Assembly: GCA_034440635.1 (NCBI GenBank)
Contig: JAOTON010000198.1
Coordinates: 62,001 to 126,000, forward strand
Direction: 5' to 3'
Source: Lepas anatifera
Taxonomy: Eukaryota > Arthropoda > Thecostraca > Lepadidae
DNA length: 64,000 nucleotides
Of the stretch, positions 1 through 9,492 are shown piece after piece. The notes beneath the pieces are model-generated. The model had not been told where the DNA came from, did no database searches, and saw nothing but the letters and a program-made list of their open reading frames with translations. The position numbers and the translations under genes are program-made. The stretch's first letter is position 1. Each line of letters opens with the position of its first letter.

Positions 1-526
1 AACTTCCACCACTGGCTCTCTTCTCCATCGTGCAAAAATGAAACAAAGCGCGTAGTTACGGCAAAGCAGCCTCAGCATCAACCAATCACCGTAAAACCAA
101 TCAAGCGTCGTGTTCTATCCGACCAGAGGACACGCCCCCCCAGCTAGTACCGTGGGATTGCACAATGCTCTCATTTCAGACGTGATCAGTTGCCAGTGCT
201 CCGAACTTGTTCGTGGATTAGGCGGGACACGTAGTCAAGGCGCGTCAGACTGTTTGCCGGTGTGGCAGTGTGAAGTGCTTAGTCTTATAACTATAATTAG
301 ATATGTGACAAGGTATTTTGAAAATCATGAGATAAATCTGTAATTGACTGCAAAGTATCCCATTAAAAATGCTTGAAAATTACTTATTTTTGTAATGCCT
401 TGAAGGAGAATAATTCAGGTAAAAAGAATATAAAATTCAGACCATACAAGAAGAGTTAAGACGTCGCTAGAAACTTAAATACTGCGGGAAAATTACTCAA
501 GGATGCCACACGACATGCTCCCCTTA
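1..526. other. Left flank, diverged array spacer
   Basis: I see no gene here. From about 300 the sequence can be aligned loosely with the spacer just downstream of the later cuticle genes (for example 7985-8220 and 31990-32240), so this is an old, diverged piece of the same repeat unit. The short ORFs in it have no recognisable domain. Confidence 0.5.
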
Positions 527-1041
527 CACGGTGTCCTAACCAAACGGTCGCCGACCGTCGCCAACCGTCGGCGACCGTCGGCGTCAGTTGCAGAGCGGTA
601 ATTTTGGAGGTTTGGCCGACAGAGGAAAGGTTCAGCTTTGGTAACAATCTGGTAGCTCATGTTGCGACCAACTATTGTTTACCAACAATCAAAACTTGGC
701 TGGCATCAAGCATCATTAAAAGAGCGATTTAGGAGAAAAAAGATAATCATGTTAAGTTTCCATCAATTTTTTCAGCATGAATTCCAATTTAAATTATTAT
801 TCTAAAACATGCATTACATTTAATGACTAAAACAACAGCAAATAACACAGATATCGGCTTCTGACGCAGACCGTCGGCGTCAAAAGTTGGACATTGCTCA
901 ACTTTTGCTGCGACGCGTTGCAACGCCGTGCGACGCGTTGCGGCAGTGCGTTTTGTGTCCTGACCGAAAATCCCGTTCGTTGCGGCAGATCGACGGCGTG
1001 CAACGCCTTGCGACGCGTAGCGTCTTGGTTAGGACACCGTG
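527..1041. mobile_element. MITE-like element with 17-bp inverted ends
   Basis: The element starts CACGGTGTCCTAACCAA and ends with the exact reverse complement. It is flanked by TTA on both sides (524-526 and 1042-1044). The same place in later units (around 8218 and 32240) lacks it. The interior has short direct repeats built on ACCGTCGGCG near the left end and GCGACGCGTTGC near the right end, and no convincing coding sequence. A 3-bp TTA duplication suggests a PIF/Harbinger-type non-autonomous element; this class call is inference. Confidence 0.65.
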
Positions 1042-1497
1042 TTAGATTGATGCAGGGGGATGATGTGGATGCCTCCTCCCCCTTGGGACTGTATCTGTTC
1101 ACAGGCTACGCTGAGTGATGGTGAACGAGCCCTAAACTACATCGATAGAGTCGGGAAAGTAAGTTCTATGACTGTATGGCTTTTTGCGACACTCCAAAAT
1201 TGTCTTGCCCCGCACCGCAAGATAGCTTTTTTAACTTGAATTACCCGCTAAGTGACTTTCAGAGTCACCACTATCCGTTTTGAAAAAGGAAAGAAGAATG
1301 GTGGAACAATGACGTATATTTCTCCCCAATAAATATTCACGTAAACAACACGTAAGGAGCATGGAGACACACATGAACATTTATACGATAATGTAGACAG
1401 CTTTTCAAATATCGAACCAAGGTTTTGAAGAATTCAAATTCACTCGCTGGATGACATTTTTGATAGTGGTAATGAGGCTAGGAGAAAGGCAGATCTT
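1042..1497. other. 3' flank of cuticle gene 1
   Basis: No gene is seen. The stretch aligns with the 3' flanks of the other five genes (for example 9080-9492 and 32330-32762) but is the most diverged of them. It should contain the 3' UTR of gene 1. I could not find an unambiguous AATAAA on the minus strand, so I do not place a poly(A) site. Confidence 0.5.
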
Positions 1498-3441
1498 TTA
1501 ATACAACGCCTTGTGGACGGGAGCTGGGTGGTACGCTGGCTTGGGGGCATGGTACACGGGGGCAGCGTGGTACACAGGCTTCGGGGCATGGTACACGGGG
1601 GCAGCGTGGTACACAGGCTTCGGGGCATGGTACGCGGGGGCAGCGTGGTACACAGGCTTCGGGGCATGGTAAGCCGAAGCGGCGTGGTGCGGGGCCGCCG
1701 GGTGGTAGGCGGGGGTCTTGGCGTATCCGTCATAAGTCACCTCGGCGTTGTAGCCACCGTAGTGGTCAGCAGTATACTTGACATGCTGAGTGCGGCCGTC
1801 GGGCAGAACGACGCTGTACTCTCCCACCACGTTGTTGCCATCGCTGTGCTCGTTCTTGGAGAACTGGGCGCCGTAGTGCGGGTCGTTGACGGCGTAGTCG
1901 TACGAGTACGGCGTGTCATAGTGGGCGTCGTGGCCGTAGCCAGCCTTGCCATGCTGCGGCGCAGCGGCGGCGACGGTGGCGAGGGCAACCAGCAGCAGGA
2001 ACTGTGGGAGAATTCAAATCATTGCCTGATTCACATACTTGATGCTTACAATGTATACTTAAAACCTGGAGCATGTCTAAGAACCGTACATATTCACTGC
2101 TATCTCAAGTTCGTATATCAACTTTGTTACAAAGTAATTACAAAGTTTATTCCGTCGGAATTAACGAAATTAGTTTTATATAGCTATGCAGTGTGTGTTA
2201 TTATATCTTGTTTTTGTAGCTTGATATTGGGACCGAGATCGCCCCGAAACCGGTCGTAAGATAAAGACAACCTTTTGCTTTGCGTAGCACTAAACCTTTC
2301 AGTCACTTTTCTCACCAAAACCATGAACCAATCTGAGAAACATAAGACTTTAAAGAAATCACAATTGACCAATCAGAGCCCAGGAGTGTTCATACCTGGA
2401 TCACGTCACTTATCTGACGCAAAAATTTCGTCATCCTGGGAATTTTTTAGAACATGACGGAAGACCCGAGATACGAAACGATTGAAGACTTGAATAATTA
2501 TTTTATGCTCCACTTTAAGACCGAACTGATTTATTTCCTAGTTTTTTATGGGCTATGTAAAATTGATTCAAATAAAAAGACAGAGAACAGACATTTTATT
2601 AAAAAACACACAAAAACTATCCCAAGTTCGTATATCAATTCTTAGTTTTCTATTTCAATTTTCTATGAAGAAACTTTTAAAGGACATGAGGGTCTGCTTC
2701 CCACAAATGATGAAAATGACTTGATTCTAGAAATAAAGTGTACTCTGAAATTTAATGGTTGAATTTATATCGAAAGCAGTTTGATGGACTCTGCAATGCT
2801 GCACCGAGGAGCATGATTCTTATTTATTCAGAAGACATTTCGAGGTCTCCTCTTTTCTTGGATGTAAAATTGAGTGAATTCGCATTGGTTGATATTTAGT
2901 CACAGCCTTTTTCAGATGCATTATTATGCAATAGATTGTTGCAAACATTATCGTTCATTGAATGGGCCCCGGCCCTGAATGATGCTCTTTGACTTGACCG
3001 ATTTTGTTGCAAAATTTGCGTTAAATTCAACCAAATTTGATAGGCCTTTGGAAAAATTATCGGCCAAGGTCGGGGTCGTAACCCATATGATGACCAAAAA
3101 TATTTCTATCAATCTATTGCATGCATGAATATTCAGATTAATTAGATTGTTAAGATATGATTTGTTCTGTTCCCTCAAATCTCACTACGTAAACTTGAGT
3201 AAATACAAACATTATGTATTGAGGCAAAGCGCTTTATCTGAATCCTAACATAATTTACATTTCAATCAGAATCAATCAAAATCTGCTCCACTTTATGTCG
3301 AGGATTCGAGAAGCCAAGCCATTTGGTACATATATTATTAAGTTAAATCGACAACAGTTTTGGGTTTTATACCTTAAGCTTTCCTGCCATGGTCTTCCGC
3401 ACACAAGGACACCACCTCTCTGAGGCAACGCTCACCTTCAT
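1498..3441 (-). CDS. RR-2 cuticular protein, array copy 1
   Basis: Structural cuticle protein, secreted by epidermis and expected to bind chitin. Model: exon 1 3441-3436 (ATG AAG, donor GTGAGC), intron 3435-2002 ending in CAG, exon 2 2001-1498; 169 aa. The N-terminus MKFLLLVALATVAAAA is a typical signal peptide. Residues about 34-94 form the RR-2 domain (PYSYDYAV, DGNNVVGEYSV, LPDGRTQHVKYTADHYGGY). The tail has four 13-residue units of the YHAPKPVYHAAPV type, ends HKALY, and has no cysteine. An ATG nearer exon 2 (MNQAMI) runs into TGA after six codons; that stretch is intronic in my model, so the gene is not broken. The intron carries a 501-bp retroposed insert. The coding exon is more diverged from copies 2 and 3 than its own intron and promoter are, suggesting a hybrid gene. 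Exon 1 is inferred from sequence, not from transcripts. Confidence 0.85.
2122..2622 (+). mobile_element. Retroposon-like insert in intron of gene 1
   Basis: The 501-bp insert is bounded by a 16-bp direct repeat, CAAGTTCGTATATCAA (2106-2121 and 2623-2638). The introns of genes 4-6 have one copy of that sequence and no insert. The 3' end is A-rich, so a long target duplication plus a tail suggests non-LTR style retroposition. A related sequence lies at about 4330-4800 in the spacer. Identical insertions occur at 10117-10620 and 18108-18609. Confidence 0.65.
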
Positions 3442-3583
3442 GTTTGCAGTGGTACAGCGGACAGTGGACTGTTGCATGACTGCCACTCCGCCCTGGTTTT
3501 ATACCCACAACTACCCGGAGGTCGCTGCTTGCGGTATTGGTCATGGTGGGTGTAGTACTCGGCCGTGCCGTGACGTGACGTCA
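3436..3583 (-). promoter_or_regulatory. Core promoter and exon 1 of gene 1
   Basis: On the minus strand, TATAAAA (3503-3497) begins 62 nt before the ATG (3441), with a CCAAT box at 3540-3536 and a full CRE palindrome TGACGTCA at 3576-3583. Transcription probably starts about 25-31 nt below the TATA box, leaving a 5' UTR of about 30-36 nt. The ATG-AAG is followed at once by a GTGAGC splice donor. The block is conserved in all six genes. Confidence 0.8.
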
Positions 3584-5324
3584 CAGGGGCCTAAATAGAT
3601 ACCATTGAAAGGGAGATACGCGAAAAAATTATTAGTTAGATCAAAAAGTCATAAAAAGTTCGTTCAGAAGTTTTCTCTCATTTTTGCGAATTCGGTCTCC
3701 AAATGCCCTAAAATCGCTCTCAAAATCAACATTTCTAGACGAGTTATCGATATTTCCCACTATCGATCAAATCATGTGGCCTCGGCTATGACCATCAATT
3801 TCTCTAAGAACTAGGTCCTATCTTTCCTAAACAGTGGTGTAGAACTTTGAACATCACAGGGAAAATTACTTGAAAAAATAGCATTCCAAAACTCTTTTGG
3901 TACAGAAATATAGGAAATGACTAAAAGGTTTAGTGCCACGCAAAGCCAAAAACTTTATTTATCATACGACCGGTTTCATGGCCATCTTGGTCCCATTATA
4001 AGGGACAAAAAGTGAAAAGTGACAAAAAGTGATTCCTTTTACGTCCTGATCACTTTCGAATCCAGAACAAAACAACGCCAAATTAAAGAAGTCATCCAAA
4101 TCTAAATCTCAGGAAGAGAAAAACGAAATAAAAGTATTTGCAAATATGTCTTGTACCAAGGCTGGCTCGACTTGCTAAAGCGAAAATGAGGATCAGGGAA
4201 GAAACACACTTCGCGTTATGATACTGAATATTTGAACTGCTAGGAACATGAAAAATTACAAATAATATGAAATAATAATAACAGTATAATAATAATGATA
4301 AATAATAATAATGATAATAACAATAATAATAATTAATGAAATAATTACAAATATTATTCCATCGGGTTTAACGAAATTAGTTGTATATAGCTATGCAGTG
4401 TGTGTTATTATATCTTGTTTTTCTAACTTGATATTGGGAACGAGATGGCCCCGAAACCGGTCGTTAGATAAATACAACCCTTGGCTTTGCGTAGCACTAA
4501 ACCTTTCAGTCATTTTTCTCACCAAAGCCATGAACCAAACTGAGAAATATAAGACTTAAAAGAAATCACAATTGAACAATCAGAGCCCAGGAGTTTTCAT
4601 ACTTGGATCACGTGACGTATGTGACGCAAAAATTTCGTCATTCTTGGAATTTTGTAGAACACGACGGAAGACCCGAGGTACGAAACGATTGAAGACCTGA
4701 GTAATTATTTTATGCTCCACTTAGGGCGAACTGATTCATTTCGTAGTTTTTATGGGCTATGTAAAATTAATTCAAATAAAAGACAGGAGAACAGACATTT
4801 TATTACAAAAGCAAAAACAAAAGCATCAAAAACTTAGAAAAGCTTTTGAAAAAGTTGAGATGAAGACCAGGTTCCAGCTTTTTACCGGTACCGTTAGCAT
4901 ATTTCAATAATAGTTGAGTGGCCTCCAAAACATTTACCGAAGATGCAACAATAATTAACAGCATCGTAAGGAATAATTATCAAATAGCTAGAAACCACAA
5001 TACATTTTTTGCGTATCTACCTGAAAGCCAGTCTAGGAAATATGTTTAGGATTTTAAAAGAAGTCAAGTCACTTCCAGGATTTACAAGAAAGTCAGGGGC
5101 ATCCGTGTGTGTATGTGTCTCTACCCGAGGACTCGAATAATATGCGGGATGACCTTAGTGTGTCACCTGGTGGGCTTTGCCCCAGGCCAAAATTTACTAA
5201 GTACTTTTCAAGGTCAGGCTGCATATCATTCCATACTTAAATCGTCGCCGCGAAAATGATATAAATCTTATTTCTGAATCATAATGTCTTTGAAGCCTGC
5301 AGATACAGACGAACTCAAGAAGTG
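3584..5324. other. Unit 1 spacer with inverted repeat and AAT tract
   Basis: No gene is seen. About 3918-4005 is an inverted, partly diverged copy of about 4420-4525 (shared core around ACGACCGGTTTC and GGCTTTGCGTAGCAC), giving a possible foldback of about 600 bp. Between the arms is an AAT/ATA-rich tract (about 4262-4345). The right arm belongs to the same family as the intron insert at 2122-2622. Confidence 0.6.
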
Positions 5325-5350
5325 TGACCTTTGGTGACCTCTGGTGATCT
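5325..5350 (+). promoter_or_regulatory. TGACCT direct repeats, 10-bp period (unit 1)
   Basis: TGACCT at 5325-5330 and 5335-5340 and a degenerate TGATCT at 5345-5350 are each separated by 4 bp. A second TGACCT-N4-TGACCT pair lies at 5530-5545. AGGTCA direct repeats with a 4-bp spacer are established targets of nuclear receptor dimers, and ecdysone receptor/USP can bind such elements. Position is about 1.9 kb upstream of promoter 1. Regulatory function is inference. Confidence 0.35.
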
Positions 5351-5666
5351 GGTTATTAACCTGACTTCGAACGAGTCGGTATATTAACGATTTGTACCAC
5401 CAAGTTCTTTTGGAAGATGCTCAGAAGCTTGATGCAGCTCTTGAAGTTGAGTCACATTCGGGATTGGTTTACTTCATTTTAGAAGAGAAAAACATTCTTA
5501 CCTGGGTTAGAAATGACATCATACCTCGTTGACCTGGCCTGACCTGGAATCAGTTTTCGGGAAAAAGTTACCAGATTAATTGCCTCGTAGGTACAGAAAG
5601 CGTCCCGATGCTCGTTCAGATCAGCTTGAAATCGTTTGCGACAAACTGGTGGTGAAGGGTTAGAGA

Positions 5667-6040
5667 CAGTGGCGGATCCAGGGGGAAAGGCATTTGCCCC
5701 CAAACGGAAAAGCTCAGGGGGCAGCATTATGCTTTTGCCCCCAAAGCGATCGACCTCCTTTTTCCCCGACTCCTTTTTAAGTTTATAAGCAAGATTTTGG
5801 TGCCTCAATTCTCAGCTTCAAACAGAACCAGTTAAGTTCAGTGGAAATATGGGGCCTTGGATAGGAAACAAGTATCTTGAGTTCATATTTTTCAGCCCGT
5901 GACGTTTTTTTGCTCCTGGCGCCAACCACCCGTACCGGGAAGCCACATTTTACCGCAATTTTGCGCTGCGTGACTTGTTTTTTTTTTTGCTTTTCGACTT
6001 TGGTTTCCCTTCCCAAACCGGCCAGCTAGATCCGCCGCTG
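5667..6040. mobile_element. hAT-like MITE in unit 1 spacer
   Basis: The ends are CAGTGGCGGATC and, at the right, GATCCGCCGCTG. The 8-bp flanks are GTTAGAGA (5659-5666) and GTCAGAAA (6041-6048). The homologous sites in the units near 36715 and 55118 are empty and read GGGTCAGAAATGAC. The 8-bp duplication and CAGTGG ends fit a hAT MITE. No transposase is present. Confidence 0.65.
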
Positions 6041-7274
6041 GTCAGAAATGAACCCCATGCGGTGATGGATGAAGTATTGCTTACTTCAAGCTTTAGCTCC
6101 ATAAACAGACTTTACCACGGGGTAGTCCCTCAGTAACGATACTGACCTAATACCGAGGGATATTGAGGCAGTTGGAGGGGTAAGGGTGGAGGTGTACGGG
6201 AATTATGTACACTACTGGGAAAGTAGCTCCAGCGGACTTAAAAATATTTGATTTTTTATGACTGGCTTTCGTTTTAGAATATCTGCATTTTTTCCATACA
6301 GCAGCGTCGCAAATATAGGAGTGTAAACGGTGCAGCAGCGAGGGAAGTTTTCACCCTGAAAGAGCAAAGGCTTTCCCTTCATCTTGCTTTCCTTAGAGGG
6401 AAACCTAATTCGCTGCTACCAAAGTATTGCTGCCTCTTTCCAGTTTGCACTGAGCAGTCGTGAGGCATGTTGGGTGCCCTACTAAACGTTGTCGGGTTTG
6501 GAGTGGGTGAGGAGCATTCGACTCCCACGCAGGTGAGATGGGCTCATATTGCCGGGCGGGTATTCTAAATAGGTAAGTATTTCTGATCCCAATAATGCTT
6601 TCTCAGCAAGGTGAGAGTTGGTGACACCCTATGGTCTCAGAATTCGGGGTGTCGTAAAGCCCCAAAGCTGTTGTTGCACTTCAAATATGTTTTGTTGTGA
6701 TAATAATGATAGCAGAAAATAAGGCACCACATTGAGTTTCCATAAGTGTCCATAAGTTGAATTTGCTAAGAAGTCTTAAATAAAACGTAGTGATCCTTAT
6801 TATATATGCCATCGTCATTGCATTTATCGATGTTTTCCATACCACTGCCATATTGAAGGATGACTTCTCGTATCATTACTCAGGAGGGTCAAGAATGGAT
6901 GTATGCATGTATGTACCTTGTAAAATTGTTGATTATTTCAGACAAAGACTAGATATAAAGAAGAAAATATGATATACCCTGTGTTTCGGTATAGTTAGAT
7001 ATACCATTGAATAATTAGAACAAATATGGGGAAAGAGGACCAGCTTATAAAGTTATCTTTCAGAATAGCAGCACAATAAAACTCGTTAAGCTAACAGGTA
7101 TATAATACGTCCGTCTTTTTATCTAGTGCTTGTACAAAATACTCAAGAATTCTAAAAACCTAGGAAAAATAATCCCCGAAGGTACATTACCTTGTAAAAA
7201 TCAAGGTATGTTGTCATTTACCTACTGCCATAAATAAAAATATTTAAGCGCATTAGATAAGTTTTGCTGATGCT
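6041..7274. other. Unit 1 spacer, no gene
   Basis: No gene is seen. On the minus strand 6420-6640 can be read, with breaks, as a peptide containing an EPGSP-type motif (intact reading in the diverged copy near 55480-55907). I read this as a dispersed repeat rather than a host exon. Confidence 0.4.
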
Positions 7275-7362
7275 CAGCTGTTGGCGTATACGCCAGCAGC
7301 CACGTACCACGTACCGGGTATACCCGGGTTGTAGAAACGCCTGATACCTTACAGGTTGATAT
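7275..7362. promoter_or_regulatory. Conserved palindrome-rich spacer block (unit 1)
   Basis: The block holds two perfect 14-bp palindromes, TGGCGTATACGCCA (7282-7295) and CCGGGTATACCCGG (7314-7327), an E-box CAGCTG, and a tandem ACGTACC motif. It recurs at 15272-15359, 23262-23349, 37934-38021 and 56338-56425 with one visible substitution (CCACGT or CTACGT), while its flanks differ by several percent. That pattern suggests constraint or recent conversion; the function is unknown. Confidence 0.5.
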
Positions 7363-8302
7363 CGCTTTCCCGATCCTGCCCGATGCACTATATTTGCTTA
7401 CTACAATCGAATTGAAGTATGCTTCTGCTTTATCTCTTTACAAATGTTGTCCGTACACGGTTGACTTAGGATCTGGATGTCAGCAAAGACCTCAACAATT
7501 GGAGGCTGTCTAGAAGACCACAATCCGAGCATGCCATGCCCACAATGACTGGTGAATTTAAAAGTACAGGGACGGTCACCCTGACCAGGTCCAGCTCTCG
7601 CGCGTCAATTGGCAACTGGTCTGCGTCGATTGGAGAGATTGGACTAGTGCCTTAGCAGAATCGATCCCAATACTTATCCAATACGATGCTATTGCATTCA
7701 TTTTGAGTGACGGGCTGGAGCCAAACGGCTTACCATCTTAGGCATGCATTACTAATTAGGGGCGGCATGATTCGTTTATTTATCAGGTTTAACCATTGTG
7801 ATTGCTTAATTTCTCATCTCCTTGTTTCAAAATTAAGCTGCTCTTCTTAAAAAGAATAAGGTTTGGTCTTCTTGAGTATGTTTTAGGATAATATAGCTCA
7901 GATTGATACATTTCCTCTGGGAACGTGGTAAGCTAAGAAATACATTAACACAAATTTATCGACACATTTTTAATTAACGTAGTTTCAAATTCATGACAGA
8001 AGTATGTAGTTGATTGCAAAGTTCTCCGTTGAGACTGCTCAAAAATTGTTTATTTTTGATGTCTTAAAAAGGGGAACGTATTGATTAAAAACAAAATAAG
8101 TCTTACAAGAAAATAAAACCCTTTGAGGAGAGTTAGCAGGTCGCTAGAAACTTGAATAAATGTAAAAAACTACCATTCTTTTGTGGACTTTGGAGAGTGC
8201 CAGACTACATGCTTCCCTTATATTGTCTTTAGTTCGACCAGGGGGGATGACGTAGATGTCATTTCCCCCTTAGGACTGTGCCTGCTCCCGTTTACTTTAA
8301 GT

Positions 8303-8772
8303 ACAGCCATACACAGTATATTATTACACCAATACATCAATACACTTAAAACACATTCAAACAAAAGAAGCATTTCAGGAGCCCTACGGGCTCGCGCATC
8401 AGACACCCCCGACGCGGGGCCCCTACATGACGCCGGGGGCATTGCGCAGCTCCAGTTTAAGAATATCGGCACTGAGGTATGCGATAAAAGTACACAAAGC
8501 AGATAAAACACCGCAGCAGCAAGGACCATCTCGGAAAGTCACAGACTCCGCCACCAGAGAAAGCTCCAGGCATCACTCTAACAGTGCGGACACCATCGCC
8601 AAGCCCGCACCCGCACCACAACCCTCGACGGCGCGCACACAGCCCACGCACGGAGCGCGCCACAGATCGTAACCCAGCGCGGGACGCAGCGCGAGCGGAC
8701 GGACGGACGAGCGAGCGAGCGAGCAGGCGGGCAGTCGGGCGGGCGGGCGGGCGGGCGGACGGACGGAGAAGT
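8303..8772. mobile_element. GC-rich insert with tetranucleotide repeats
   Basis: This 470-bp insertion lies between AAGT (8299-8302) and AAGT (8769-8772); the homologous sites near 32320 and 38965 lack it. The right part is low complexity: GAGC, GGGC and GGAC tetranucleotide runs at about 8690-8768. The ORFs over it are compositional. A second insertion at 8801-9081 is flanked by GCTTCG on both sides. Both occur again in unit 2 (16293-16762 and 16791-17071). Confidence 0.5.
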
Positions 8773-8800
8773 GATAGTAAACGTGTCCTAAACTGCTTCG

Positions 8801-9081
8801 CTAGTGTTGAAGAGCCATTTGACAGAGCGATAGAGGTAAAGGTACACACTGACATGTTGGATATTAAATATATTCAAAAACAAACACACGGACGCGTTTC
8901 GTTACTTCTTCAGCGTGTGTTTGAACAGTAGAACTATCTGCCGACGAATGCAGGTTTCTGGGAACTCACGTGAGACTGAACGTGGATAATATTTGCCAAT
9001 ATTTTTGATATCGCGAAATCCCTTCTTTTGGAATTTAGATTTTCTTTTTGTTCAATTAGGACCGACTCCTTGTTTGCTTCG
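8801..9081. mobile_element. 281-bp insertion flanked by GCTTCG
   Basis: The spacer reads GCTTCG-ATAGTGTCGGG in the older units. Here the insert lies between GCTTCG at 8795-8800 and GCTTCG at 9076-9081. No coding sequence or clear inverted ends are seen. The same insertion is at 16791-17071. Confidence 0.45.
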
Positions 9082-9492
9082 ATAGTGTCGGGAAAGTAAA
9101 ATTGTATCAGTTCTGTGAAATTGGCTTTTCGCGACAGTCAACTTTTAAGACGTCACTTCCGCATATCCATAGCTATTTTAAATTTCGATAAAGGTATGGG
9201 CAGGCACCGCAACCTAGCTTTTGTCTAGCTTAAGTTACCAGCTAAATGACGTTCAGAGTTAACCATGTCCGTTTTGAGAAATGAAAGAAAAAATGACGGA
9301 ACAATGATGTATATTTCTCCACAATAAATATTCACTTAAACAACGCCTAAGGAGCATGAGCAGACACATGAACATTTACACGATAATGTAAACAGATATT
9401 CACATATCGCACCAAGGCCTTGAAATAGTCATATTCACTCTCTGGATGACATTTCTAATAGTGGTACTGAGGCTAGGACAAGGCCAGATCTT

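Noticed and set aside
2005..2034. Premature TGA in copies 1 and 4 as evidence of pseudogenes
   Set aside because: The TGA lies upstream of a conserved CAG acceptor and so within the intron of the proposed model; the rest of each coding exon is intact.
1513..2259. Long plus-strand ORFs (up to 249 aa) opposite each cuticle coding exon
   Set aside because: They are the antisense of the GC-rich, repeat-containing coding exon. They run on into the intron, and their valine- and glycine-rich product resembles no protein.
3389..3598. Conserved plus-strand ORF of 69 aa present in every unit
   Set aside because: It overlaps the minus-strand promoter and exon 1, whose conservation explains it.
7560..7700. 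Minus-strand protein-like reading (SYWISIGIDSAKALVQ region) in spacers
   Set aside because: A 5-bp GGTCC insertion in units 3 and 5 breaks the frame, and no start, splice signals or domain are visible.
8427..8931. Arginine/alanine-rich ORFs on both strands near 8.4-8.9 kb and 16.4-16.9 kb
   Set aside because: They are compositional products of the GC-rich tetranucleotide repeats in an insertion.
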